From Tidjanibacter sp. (lineage in GTDB: Bacteria > Bacteroidota > Bacteroidia > Bacteroidales > Rikenellaceae), in contig JAGBFH010000010.1 of assembly GCA_017936605.1 (NCBI GenBank), positions 119,746-183,745 of the forward strand: 64,000 nt of DNA, in the 5' to 3' direction. A program made the translations under genes and the position numbers. The notes beneath the pieces are model-generated. The model saw only the letters and a program-made list of their open reading frames with translations, did not search any database and was not told the origin of the DNA. Below, piece by piece: positions 35,555 to 43,517 of this stretch (position 1 is the first letter of the stretch; each line of letters starts with the position of its first letter).

Positions 35555-36775
35555 ATGCTCAAGTACAACAAATTACACCAAGAGACCCCTCCAACAGAGG
35601 CCGCAATCATCAAGGACAACATCCTGCGTCACTGCATCTATGAGGGCAATCAGATGATTCCCCAGATGGCCGCCGCGCTCGGCTACAGCGTGCCCACCGT
35701 CGCCAAATATGTGGGCGAATTGATAAACGAGGGCTACTTTGTGGAGTGCGGCAAGATGGACTCCCACCGCGGTCGCAAGCCCGTAATCTATGGTGTGAAC
35801 CCCTCGGCCTGCTACTTCATAGGTGTAGACATCGCCCGCTTTGCCCTCAACATTGGGCTTATGAATCTGACGGGTGAGATTGTCCACGAGGCCGCCATCG
35901 GCGACTTCTGCTTCGACAACACCCCCGCAACGCTCGACAGGGTGTGCCACGAGGTGGGCGAGTTTTTGGCCCACTCGGGCGTGAGTAGCGACAAGGTGAC
36001 CCTGGTGAACATAAACATCTCGGGGCGAGTGAACTCCCTCTCGGGCGAGAGCTACAGCATCTTCAACTTCGAGGAGAACGACGAGCCTCTGGCCGCCATC
36101 CTGAGCGAAAAGATAGGGCTTCCCGTGCGCATCGAGAACGACTCGCGTGCGATGACCTTCGGTGAACTCTCCACCGGCAACGCCCGTGGCTACCGCAACG
36201 CCCTCTTTGTGAACGCAAGTTGGGGCCTCGGACTGGGCATCATCGTTGGGGGCGAGCTCTACTACGGCCGCCACGGCTACTCGGGCGAGATTGGCCATAT
36301 GAATGTCTACAACAATGAGATAATGTGTCACTGCGGCAAGAAAGGGTGTCTTGAAACGGAGGTTTCGGGCAACGCCATCCACCGCAAACTTCTCGAGCGC
36401 ATACGCCAAGGTCAGGCCTCGATGCTCTCGGCCCGTGTGGCGAGCGGTCAGCCCATCTCCACCATCGACATCGTATGCGCGGCAACCCACAACGAAGACC
36501 CCCTCTGCATTGAGCTCATAGAGCAGACGGGCGCCGAGCTGGGTCGTCAACTTGCCAACCTCATCAACATATTCAACCCCGAGGCGGTGATTGTGGGCGG
36601 CACACTGGCCCTGGCCGACGAGTATTTCATCTCGCCCATCCGCAATGCCATCCGCAAATATTCGCTCAAACTGATGTGTAAGGATATCGAGGTGCTCGCC
36701 TCGGCCAACCCCCTGAAAGCGGGAATGATAGGTGCCTGTATGGTCGCCCGCCAAGCATTCTTCCCCAAGGGTTGA
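35555..36775 (+). CDS. ROK-family transcriptional repressor
   Basis: A 406-residue protein with an N-terminal winged helix (about 18-80, AAALGYSVPTVAKYVGELINEGYFVE) and a C-terminal ROK domain (about 85-400). The zinc motif CHCGKKGCLE (Cys258, Cys260, Cys265) is intact. The N-terminal phosphate-binding loop reads GVDIARFAL in place of the DxGGT of sugar kinases, so it should bind sugar without kinase activity, as NagC or Mlc do. Being divergent from the DUF4434-SusCD operon, it probably controls that operon in response to an amino sugar or hexose. Confidence 0.92.
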   Translation: MLKYNKLHQETPPTEAAIIKDNILRHCIYEGNQMIPQMAAALGYSVPTVAKYVGELINEGYFVECGKMDSHRGRKPVIYGVNPSACYFIGVDIARFALNIGLMNLTGEIVHEAAIGDFCFDNTPATLDRVCHEVGEFLAHSGVSSDKVTLVNINISGRVNSLSGESYSIFNFEENDEPLAAILSEKIGLPVRIENDSRAMTFGELSTGNARGYRNALFVNASWGLGLGIIVGGELYYGRHGYSGEIGHMNVYNNEIMCHCGKKGCLETEVSGNAIHRKLLERIRQGQASMLSARVASGQPISTIDIVCAATHNEDPLCIELIEQTGAELGRQLANLINIFNPEAVIVGGTLALADEYFISPIRNAIRKYSLKLMCKDIEVLASANPLKAGMIGACMVARQAFFPKG

Positions 36776-36780
36776 GAGAG

Positions 36781-36857
36781 TTCAGCCTTCAGCACTCAGC
36801 ACTCAGCACTCAGCATTCAGCGGTCAGCCTTCAGCATTCAGCGGTCAGCGGTCAGCC
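36781..36857 (+). repeat. 7-bp tandem repeat, eleven units
   Basis: Eleven heptamers of the form NTCAGCN (TTCAGCC, CTCAGCA three times, TTCAGCG, GTCAGCC and so on) run without a gap from 5 bp after the ROK stop to the ROK terminator. Related but decayed units occur at 42531-42565. Confidence 0.9.
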
Positions 36858-36859
36858 TT

Positions 36860-36897
36860 GTTCTCGGGTATTAAGATTAATACCCGAGAACTTTTTG
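36860..36897 (+). terminator. Terminator of the ROK gene
   Basis: A perfect 13-bp stem (GTTCTCGGGTATT with AATACCCGAGAAC, 36860-36891), a 6-base loop and five T form a strong terminator immediately after the heptamer repeat. Confidence 0.92.
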
Positions 36898-36933
36898 TAA
36901 AGGGCCAAAAGGCAAATTCAAAATGCAAAATGC

Positions 36934-37094
36934 AAAATTGCGAGTAAGCGAGAGCAGAGGGTGCTTGCACACTATGCCGAGCGTGAGCAATTAAAAGCCT
37001 CCGCAGGAGGATTAAAATTGCGAGTAAGCTAGAGCAGAGGGTGCCCCGCACACTATGCCGAGCGTGAGCAATTAAAAGACACCAATGGTGGATT
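36934..37094. repeat. 80-bp tandem duplication
   Basis: Two direct copies (36934-37013 and 37014-37094) both begin AAAATTGCGAGTAAGC and carry ACTATGCCGAGCGTGAGCAA. They are close to identical except in the last 20 bp (CCTCCGCAGGAGGATT in the first, ACACCAATGGTGGATT in the second). Those ends are each a small hairpin (CCTCC/GGAGG and CACC/GGTG), so the change keeps base pairing. Confidence 0.85.
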
Positions 37095-37114
37095 AAAATT
37101 CAAAATTATAGGCA

Positions 37115-37460
37115 GGCAAAAGACCTTAAGGACCTTAAGGACCTTAGGGTCTTATGGGTCTTATGGGTCTTATAAGTCTTATAGGCCCCATCAAATTCCC
37201 TCCCCTAAGTTAGGGGAGGGTGCCCGAAGGGCGGGAGAGGTCTGTCGTCTGTTGTGCTTCGGTAGAAGAATGGGAGAAATGAGAGAAATGGGAGAAATGG
37301 GAATTTAGGAACATTAAGGACCTTAAGGACATTATATTGTCATTGTCAATTCTCAATTTCCTTTCGGCCCTTTTTGCCCCTTTGGCCTTTTTTGCCGTTT
37401 ATACCCTCCCCTAAGTTAGGGGAGGGTGCCGAAGGCGGGAGAGGTCTGTCGTCGGCCGAC
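37115..37460. repeat. Intergenic repeat field: two REP-like hairpins and several short tandem repeats
   Basis: From left to right: AAGGACCTTA-type units (37122-37145), TTATGGGTC-type units (37146-37185), a REP-like double hairpin (37197-37245), ATGGGAGAA-type units (37268-37301), AAGGACCTTA units (37309-37332), an ATTGTCAATT stretch (37338-37360), TTTTGGCCC-type units (37364-37392) and a second REP-like hairpin (37402-37446). No gene is supported. Confidence 0.85.
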
Positions 37461-37461
37461 A

Positions 37462-37496
37462 CAAAAAAAACTCGCGGCTTGTTGCCGCGAGTTTTT
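37462..37496 (-). terminator. Terminator of the CE2-like esterase
   Basis: On the minus strand AACTCGCGGC pairs with GCCGCGAGTT (37469-37493) and is followed by six more T. It begins 5 bp past the stop of the gene at 37501. Confidence 0.9.
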
Positions 37497-37500
37497 GTTT

Positions 37501-38598
37501 CTACATATCGCTACGGACACTCCAGCCCGTTATGGTGGAGATGTATGGGATGAGTGTCATTGCCATCTTCTGCTGACCCACGCGATTGGGGTGCTCCGAG
37601 GCCCCAAGCTCGCTCGGGCGTGCAAACGCCTCGGGGAGGATGCAGGCGAAGTGAAGATTCTGGTCGCCCTCAGCTATGCGACACACATAGTCAAAGGTGG
37701 GGTTGAAGACATAGCTCGACACGCAGAGGATGGGCACATCCGCTCCGTGTGCGGCCCTCACCTGCTCCACAAGCTCGGCGTAGCCCTCGGAGAACTGCTC
37801 GAAGGAGGGCCAAGGCTGGGTGGAGAAGTCGTTGGTGCCGAGGAAGATAACCACCAGGTCGGGGATGTAGCTACGGCGACGGAAGTTGTAGGGGCGCTCC
37901 TTGTCGGCCTCGTCGAACAAGAGGCCGTAGCGCTGCAACATAGTGTACTCAGAGGTGGTATTTGCGTCGCCATAGTTGCGCACAAGACCCTGACCCGAGT
38001 GGGCCACAAGGTTGTAGTCGGCATCGAAGTAGCGAGCAATGTAGCAACCGTAGGCTAAGTTGCAGTTCTGCGTCTCGGCGGTGTAGGGCTCCGAGCCGCT
38101 TGCCGAGTCGGTGCCGTAACCCGCTGTTAGCGAGTCGCCTATGAACTCAATATGACGACCTTTGGCGAGGTTCTGACCCTCCACCAAAACACCATCGGTA
38201 GCAAACGAATAGATGGTCGAAAGGCCATTGAAACCCTCCGTGCGACGCTGAAGACGGACAAGATAAGTGCCACCGTCGCCCTCGAACAAGACAACTTTCT
38301 GGGGCTCCTTGCCCTCGGTCTTGACGATGGCGTGCTGACGGCCATCGACGATGACATTGAAGTAGTTTAGGCCGCTGTCGGAGGCTGTCATCTCGAGCCT
38401 CGAGCCGCAGAAAACCATCTCGGCATAGGTGCCGCTCCAGTCGAACCTCACCTCGCCTTCGGGTGCCACATCCACGCGACCAACCCACCTGACCTCCTCG
38501 CTATAAGCACGATAGACCTTCATACTCTTCTCTGCGCCACACGCCTGGGCCACAACGCCCAACAGCGCCACAAGCGCCATAATTACTCCTTTTTTCAT
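37501..38598 (-). CDS. SGNH/GDSL esterase, CE2-like acetyl esterase
   Basis: A 365-residue exported protein (start MKKGVIMALVALLG; signal peptide or lipobox VAQAC at Cys20). An N-terminal beta-sandwich (about 25-135) precedes an SGNH domain: block I IGDSLTAGYG with the nucleophile Ser, block III IFLGTNDFS, and a late SEHPN with the catalytic His. This jelly-roll plus SGNH order is that of carbohydrate esterase family 2, which deacetylates sugars, often at O-6. It is a single-gene unit with its own promoter and terminator. An in-frame extension to 38718 lacks a signal peptide and is rejected. Confidence 0.85.
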   Translation of the reverse strand: MKKGVIMALVALLGVVAQACGAEKSMKVYRAYSEEVRWVGRVDVAPEGEVRFDWSGTYAEMVFCGSRLEMTASDSGLNYFNVIVDGRQHAIVKTEGKEPQKVVLFEGDGGTYLVRLQRRTEGFNGLSTIYSFATDGVLVEGQNLAKGRHIEFIGDSLTAGYGTDSASGSEPYTAETQNCNLAYGCYIARYFDADYNLVAHSGQGLVRNYGDANTTSEYTMLQRYGLLFDEADKERPYNFRRRSYIPDLVVIFLGTNDFSTQPWPSFEQFSEGYAELVEQVRAAHGADVPILCVSSYVFNPTFDYVCRIAEGDQNLHFACILPEAFARPSELGASEHPNRVGQQKMAMTLIPYISTITGWSVRSDM

Positions 38599-39039
38599 AT
38601 CATTTGTATTTTGTTTGTTCCGATTTCCTCCCGCAAAGATACAAATTTCCCGAGATTTTATACAACTGATTTTAAGATGCACACCACGCTCCCAGCGAGT
38701 GTTGGGAACACTACCCACCGCTTACCACTAAAAAAAACAGACCTCTCCCCCGCTTCGCGGACCCTCCCCTAACTTAGGGGAGGGAATCGTTTTGGCCCTT
38801 TTGGCCCTTGCCATTTCTGCTACTAAGGACCTTAAAGACCGATAGGGCTTATAGGGCCTATGGGACTTATAGGTCTTATAGGTCTTATAGGCCCCATTGT
38901 TGGTACACGGTAGACAAAAAAACGCAGATGGCGGAGGGAATTTTGCGACAACAAGATGGGTGAGGCCCGAGCTTACTTGAGGTAAGTGAGGGTCTCGCCC
39001 GTTGCAGTTGGTGAAAAATTCACCCGTTATATGCGGTTT
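38599..39039. repeat. Intergenic repeats between the esterase and murA
   Basis: After the esterase promoter come a REP-like double hairpin (38735-38790, with CCCGCTTCGCGG and CCCTCCCCTAA/TTAGGGGAGGG), TTTTGGCCC units, AAGGACCTTA units (38824-38842) and TTATAGGTC units (38848-38895). A hairpin with core GCTTAC-TTGAG-GTAAGT (38966-38992) follows and then a small hairpin GGTGA/TCACC (39010-39024) next to the murA stop, either of which may end the murA transcript. Confidence 0.75.
38634..38665 (-). promoter_or_regulatory. Promoter of the CE2-like esterase
   Basis: Minus-strand TATCTTTG (38634-38641) is an exact -7 match 36 bp before the chosen start; at 20 bases upstream the sequence is TTGT instead of TTTG. 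This supports the start at 38598. Confidence 0.6.
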
Positions 39040-40347
39040 TTACTCGTGGCGGATGATTTTGGCACCGAGTGCATTCAATCGACCTTCGATATTCTGGTAG
39101 CCGCGGTCAATCTGCTCGATATTCTGGATGATGCTCTTGCCGTCGGCATTGAGGGCCGCAATCAGCAGAGCAACACCCGCGCGGATGTCGGGCGAGGACA
39201 TTGTGGTCGGGCGCAGGCGGCGCTGGTGGTCGTGGCCGATGACCGTTGCCCTATGGGGGTCGCAAAGGATAATCTGAGCCCCCATATCTATCAGTTTATC
39301 AACGAAGAAGAGGCGGCTCTCAAACATCTTCTGGTGGATGAGCACCGAGCCTTTGGCCTGGGTGGCAACAACCAAAAATACACTCAGCAGGTCGGGAGTG
39401 AGGCCGGGCCAGGGGGCATCGGCAATGGTCATAATGGAGCCATCCATAAAGCTATCTATCTCGTAGTGGTCCTGACGGGGGATGAAGATATCATCGCCGC
39501 GCTGCTCGAAGCGGATGCCCATACGGGCGAACTGTGCGGGAATAATTCCGAGGTTCTCGAACGACACATTCTTGATTGTCAGCTCCGACTGGGTCATTGC
39601 AGCCATACCGATGAAGCTACCCACCTCAATCATATCGGGGAGCATTGTGTGCTCCGTGCCGCCGAGCGACTCCACGCCGTGGATGGTGAGCAGGTTGGAG
39701 GCTATACCCTCAATCTTGGCACCCATACGGTTGAGCATTTTGCAGAGTTGCTGCAAGTAGGGCTCACAGGCGGCGTTATAGATGGTGGTGGTGCCCTCGG
39801 CCAGAACGGCCGCCATCACGATATTGGCGGTGCCCGTCACCGAGGCCTCATCGAGGAGCATATAGGTGCCCTTCAGGCGCTCGGTGTTGGCCTCGAAGAA
39901 GTCGCCCGAAGAGTCGAAGTTGATATTGGCACCCAGTTTCTGGAGGCCTATGAAGTGGGTATCGAGCCTGCGGCGGCCAATCTTATCGCCACCCGGCTTG
40001 GGGATATAAGCCACGCCAAAGCGGGCCAGCAGCGGGCCGATGACCATCACCGAGCCGCGCAGTTTGGAGCCACGCTTACGGTAGTCCTCGGTGCGCAGGT
40101 AGCCGAGGTCTATTGTCTTGGCGCAGAAGCTATAGCACCCCTCGCTCTCGCGCGAAATCTCCACGCCCAGGTTGCGCAGCAGCTCGATAAGAGCCAGCAC
40201 ATCGACAATCTCGGGGACATTGTGGAGGGTGACCTTCTCCTCCGTAAGAAGTGTTGCACAGATAATCTGAAGGGCCTCATTCTTTGCGCCCTGTGGGGTT
40301 ATCTCGCCTTGCAAGCTACGACCGCCATATACTTCGAAATATGCCAT
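39040..40347 (-). CDS. murA: UDP-N-acetylglucosamine 1-carboxyvinyltransferase with Asp in place of the fosfomycin-target Cys
   Basis: A 435-residue cytosolic enzyme that transfers enolpyruvate from PEP to UDP-GlcNAc, the first committed step of peptidoglycan synthesis. The PEP/substrate residues Lys22-Asn23 are in QGAKNEA, and RGSVMVIGPLLARFG and GRRRLDTHFIGLQKLGA match the family. The catalytic loop reads PKPGGDKIGRR: Asp121 stands where E. coli MurA has Cys115. The same natural exchange makes mycobacterial and chlamydial MurA insensitive to fosfomycin. It lies after the bat genes with 88 bp between. Confidence 0.97.
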   Translation of the reverse strand: MAYFEVYGGRSLQGEITPQGAKNEALQIICATLLTEEKVTLHNVPEIVDVLALIELLRNLGVEISRESEGCYSFCAKTIDLGYLRTEDYRKRGSKLRGSVMVIGPLLARFGVAYIPKPGGDKIGRRRLDTHFIGLQKLGANINFDSSGDFFEANTERLKGTYMLLDEASVTGTANIVMAAVLAEGTTTIYNAACEPYLQQLCKMLNRMGAKIEGIASNLLTIHGVESLGGTEHTMLPDMIEVGSFIGMAAMTQSELTIKNVSFENLGIIPAQFARMGIRFEQRGDDIFIPRQDHYEIDSFMDGSIMTIADAPWPGLTPDLLSVFLVVATQAKGSVLIHQKMFESRLFFVDKLIDMGAQIILCDPHRATVIGHDHQRRLRPTTMSSPDIRAGVALLIAALNADGKSIIQNIEQIDRGYQNIEGRLNALGAKIIRHE

Positions 40348-40435
40348 AGGTGTATAGTGTTTTATCTTTATCTATTTAAGTCCGATTGGTAAAGGTAGTA
40401 ATTTTATCCGAGAGAGCCAAACCTCCTGCCCCACT

Positions 40436-41449
40436 CTACCCGAAAAGATTCCAACGGGAGAGGACCCTATTGCGGCGCGGGAGCACCACGAACTCCAAGA
40501 GTAGCAGCACCAAAGAGGCTATAAGGGGTATGTGATACATCTCGTTGTACTCCTCGAAAATCTCTATGGATAGTTTCGCCTTCTCGGTCTTGTTCACAAG
40601 GTCTATAATCTCCTCGAAGCCCACGCTCGCATTGGTGGCCCTCACATAGGCACCACCCGTCAGAGCGGCCACCTGCTGCAAGGTCTGCTCATCGAGTTTG
40701 CTGACCACCATTTCGCCCTTCTCGTCGCGGATATAGTCGCCCTCGAAGGGTATGGGTGCGCCCTCGGGCGAGCCCACGCCTATGGTGTAGATCGTGATGC
40801 CCTGCTCGGCAGCCAGCTGTGCGGCCTGTAGAGCGTCATCCTCGTGGTTCTCGCCGTCGCTCACCAGCACCACCACCCTACTACCCTCCGAGGCCGACGA
40901 AAAGGCGCTCGAAGAGAGCGAGATGGCCGCACCCAGCGCGGTGCCCTGCTTGCTCACCTGATTGGTGGAGATGCGCTCCACGAAGTTCTTGGCGGTGAGC
41001 ATATCGGAGGTGAGGGGCAGCTGCACATAGGCATCGCCCGCAAAGATAATCACACCCACACGCTCCTCGTCGAGCCCCTCAATAACGCGGCCCACAGCAT
41101 ACTTGGTGCGCTCCAGTCGGTTGGGCGAGAGGTCGGTGGCGAGCATAGAGTTGGAGACATCCATTGCAATCATAATCTCCACACCCTCGCGCTCCACCTC
41201 GCGGAGTTTGGAGCCCTTCTGTGGGCGTGCCACAGCCAAGACCATCATCACAAAGGCCAACTGGAAGAGCCAGAACTTGAGGCTCAACTTGGCCGAGGAC
41301 CTATCGGGCATAAGGCGCGCAATGGCCGACTCGCTACCAAAGCGAGCCAACACCCTCTTGCGACGAGCCGCCACCAGGTAGAAGACCACCGCCATCAGTG
41401 GCACCAGCAGCAACAAGTATAGGTACTCCGTATTTGCAAACCTCAACAT
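40436..41449 (-). CDS. batB: BatB-type VWA-domain membrane protein
   Basis: A 337-residue protein: two N-terminal membrane helices (about 8-27 and 55-75), a von Willebrand A domain (about 85-290) with an intact MIDAS motif DVSNSM, ATDLSPNRLERTK, GVIIFAGDAYVQLPLT and VVLVSDGENHEDDA, and a final membrane helix (about 310-328). Bat proteins were tied to aerotolerance in Bacteroides fragilis and probably form a membrane complex recharged by the MoxR ATPase. It is the last gene in the bat set and is 41 bp downstream of batA. Confidence 0.92.
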   Translation of the reverse strand: MLRFANTEYLYLLLLVPLMAVVFYLVAARRKRVLARFGSESAIARLMPDRSSAKLSLKFWLFQLAFVMMVLAVARPQKGSKLREVEREGVEIMIAMDVSNSMLATDLSPNRLERTKYAVGRVIEGLDEERVGVIIFAGDAYVQLPLTSDMLTAKNFVERISTNQVSKQGTALGAAISLSSSAFSSASEGSRVVVLVSDGENHEDDALQAAQLAAEQGITIYTIGVGSPEGAPIPFEGDYIRDEKGEMVVSKLDEQTLQQVAALTGGAYVRATNASVGFEEIIDLVNKTEKAKLSIEIFEEYNEMYHIPLIASLVLLLLEFVVLPRRNRVLSRWNLFG

Positions 41450-41490
41450 ATATCTCTCTTATTCAATTCGTTACTTCTGCAAGCACTCGC

Positions 41491-42450
41491 CTATCTTGTG
41501 AGCCACAGGCGTCGCACCGCAAACTCCACAACAAGGAGCAGGAGCGCCCAGAGGAGGTACTCGGCAAAGTGCTCGTTATATTTCACATAGTTGTCCGTCT
41601 CCACCTTGCTCTTCTCGAGCTGGTTTATCTGCTCATAGATAGCATAGAGAGCGTCTTTATCGGTGGCCCTGAAGTATTTACCCCCCGTCTTTTCGGCAAT
41701 CTCAGTGAGGGTCTGTTCGTCAATCTCCACCCTGCGCTGTACAAACTGCGTGCGGCCCCAGGCATCCTGCACGGGGAAGGAGGCCATACCCTGTCGGCCC
41801 ACACCCACAGTGTAGACCTTCACGCCGAAGTCGGAGGCGATAGCTGCCGCCTCGAGTGGCGACACCTGACCCGCATTGTTCATACCGTCGGTCAGCAGGA
41901 TTATGACCTTACTCTTGGCATCCGACTCACGAAGGCGGTTTACGGCCGTTGCGAGGCCCATACCTATGGCAGTGCCATCCTCCACAATGCCGAAGTCGAC
42001 CCTCGAGAGCAGGTTCTGGAGTGTGGCCTTATCGGTGGTTATGGGACTCTGTGTGTAGCTCTCGCCCGCAAAGATTACCAGACCTATGCGGTCGTTGGGG
42101 CGGTCGGCGATGAACTTCGAGGCCACATCCTTGGCTGCGTGCAGGCGGTTGGGCACAAAGTCGGTGGCCTCCATAGTGGTCGACACATCAATGGAGAGCA
42201 CAATATCAATACCCTCCACAGTGGTCTTGCTCACATTCTCGCTGCTCTGTGGGCGTGCCAATGCCACAGCCACGAGCACCACCACCGCACACCTCAGCAC
42301 AAGGGGCAGGTGGCGGCAGTAGTAGCGCAGTGTGCGGGGCGCACCCTCCGTCGGGCGCACCGAGGAGAGCTTCAGCGCGGCACTTCCGGCCCTCTGATAC
42401 CACAAGTAATAGAGCACCATCGGCACCACCAGCGCCGCTAACCACAACAT
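41491..42450 (-). CDS. batA: BatA-type VWA-domain membrane protein
   Basis: A 319-residue protein starting MLWLAALVVPMVLYYLW, with an N-terminal pair of helices, a VWA domain (about 70-270) and a C-terminal helix near residue 300. The MIDAS motif reads DVSTTM, so the third metal-side residue is Thr rather than Ser; Thr can still ligate metal through the hydroxyl. IGLVIFAGESYTQSPIT and VIILLTDGMNNAG complete the pattern. The open frame extends upstream to 42492, but those codons are made of the ATGCAAAATTC intergenic repeat, so the later start is used. Confidence 0.9.
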   Translation of the reverse strand: MLWLAALVVPMVLYYLWYQRAGSAALKLSSVRPTEGAPRTLRYYCRHLPLVLRCAVVVLVAVALARPQSSENVSKTTVEGIDIVLSIDVSTTMEATDFVPNRLHAAKDVASKFIADRPNDRIGLVIFAGESYTQSPITTDKATLQNLLSRVDFGIVEDGTAIGMGLATAVNRLRESDAKSKVIILLTDGMNNAGQVSPLEAAAIASDFGVKVYTVGVGRQGMASFPVQDAWGRTQFVQRRVEIDEQTLTEIAEKTGGKYFRATDKDALYAIYEQINQLEKSKVETDNYVKYNEHFAEYLLWALLLLVVEFAVRRLWLTR

Positions 42451-42460
42451 ATATGGACTT

Positions 42461-42710
42461 TCAAAATTCAAAATGCAAAATTCAAAATGCAAAATTATCT
42501 CTAAGCCCCGTTGGGGGCAGTTATCGGTTATCGGTTTTCAGCTTTCAGTTTTCAGCTTTCAACACTCAATAGCCAATTTTCAATTGTCAATTGTCAATTT
42601 TCAATTGCCTTTTGGCCCTTTTAGCCCTTTTGGCCCTTTCTCAACTCTCTACAGACCTCTCCCGCCCTTCGGGCACCCTCCCCTAACTTAGGGGAGGGAA
42701 TTATAATTTT
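42461..42710. repeat. Repeat cluster between batC-like and batA genes
   Basis: In order: AAAATTCAAAATGC units (42465-42495), decayed TTCAGC heptamers (42531-42565), ATTGTCAATT units (42574-42606), TTTTGGCCC units (42609-42640) and a REP-like double hairpin (42655-42700). It separates two genes of one operon by about 280 bp, whereas the other genes in the bat set are close together. Confidence 0.85.
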
Positions 42711-42734
42711 CAACTCTCAGTTCTCAGTTCTCAA

Positions 42735-43517
42735 TTACCAGTTTTTGCCCGAGGCACCCACGCCCACCACGCGACGGCTGTCGACCTTCTCGCGGGTCTG
42801 GTCCTCGGCGTGCTGCACAGCATCGAGCAGTTGTTCGCTCAACTCACGCCTCTGGTTACCGGCCTGTGGCTCGGGTTGTTGCTGCTTCTTGTCCTCACCC
42901 TCAGGCGAAGGTTGGTCTTGGGGCTGCTCATTGTTCTCGCCCTCCTCAGGCTTGTTCTCGCCCTGCTGGTCATCCTGCTTGCCCTCCTGATTTTGGGGCT
43001 GATTCTGGTCGTTCTGCTGGTCCTGGTTCTGGTCTTGATTCTGGTCCTGATTCTGCTCTTGTTGCTGTTCCAGAAGCTGCTTGGTGTAGACATAGTTGAA
43101 CTTGGCCTCCTGGTCGGCGGGGTTGAACCTCATAGCCGACTTATAGGACTCCAAGGCCTCTTGCAGTTTCTGCTGCTGGAACTGAGCATTGCCCAAGTTA
43201 TAGTGGACATCGGCCCTCTGGGGGTCGGTCATCTTCACACCCTCGCGCTCCAAAAGCCCACTGAAGGTGGCCTCGGCCGAGGCGTAGTCCTCCATAGCAT
43301 ACTGAGCGTCACCCAGGTTGAAGGCCGCCTCCAATGAGAGCGAATCTCTCCTGAGGGCCTCGAGGTAACTCTCGCTCGCCTCGGACATTCGCGCCTTGTC
43401 ATACAGGCGGTTGCCCTTGCGGATATGGCGACGCTCGGGGTACTTCTGCCCCCAGGCCTCCTCGCTGCACAACAAGCCCAAGAGGGTCACAATCAGCACG
43501 GTATATATCCTACTCAT
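42735..43517 (-). CDS. BatC-like TPR protein
   Basis: A 260-residue exported protein (start MSRIYTVLIVTLLG, signal peptide to about residue 24; a two-residue longer start at 43523 is also open). Three TPR motifs follow (about 30-150: GNRLYDKARMSEASESYLEAL, AAFNLGDAQYAMEDYASAEATF and VHYNLGNAQFQQQKLQEALESY, each cited here only in part by position), then a long Gln/Asn/Asp/Glu-rich low-complexity tail (about 155-235). BatC proteins are periplasmic TPR scaffolds of the Bat complex. It overlaps the end of the preceding gene, which argues for translational coupling. Confidence 0.85.
   Translation of the reverse strand: MSRIYTVLIVTLLGLLCSEEAWGQKYPERRHIRKGNRLYDKARMSEASESYLEALRRDSLSLEAAFNLGDAQYAMEDYASAEATFSGLLEREGVKMTDPQRADVHYNLGNAQFQQQKLQEALESYKSAMRFNPADQEAKFNYVYTKQLLEQQQEQNQDQNQDQNQDQQNDQNQPQNQEGKQDDQQGENKPEEGENNEQPQDQPSPEGEDKKQQQPEPQAGNQRRELSEQLLDAVQHAEDQTREKVDSRRVVGVGASGKNW

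Noticed and set aside
36781..37094. Possible CRISPR array in the ROK-downstream repeats
   Set aside because: Units are contiguous heptamers or a single 80-bp duplication, with no constant-length unique spacers and no cas genes.
42450..42492. Longer BatA with 14 extra N-terminal residues
   Set aside because: The extra codons come from the AAAATTCAAAATGC repeat; the start at 42450 begins directly with the membrane helix.
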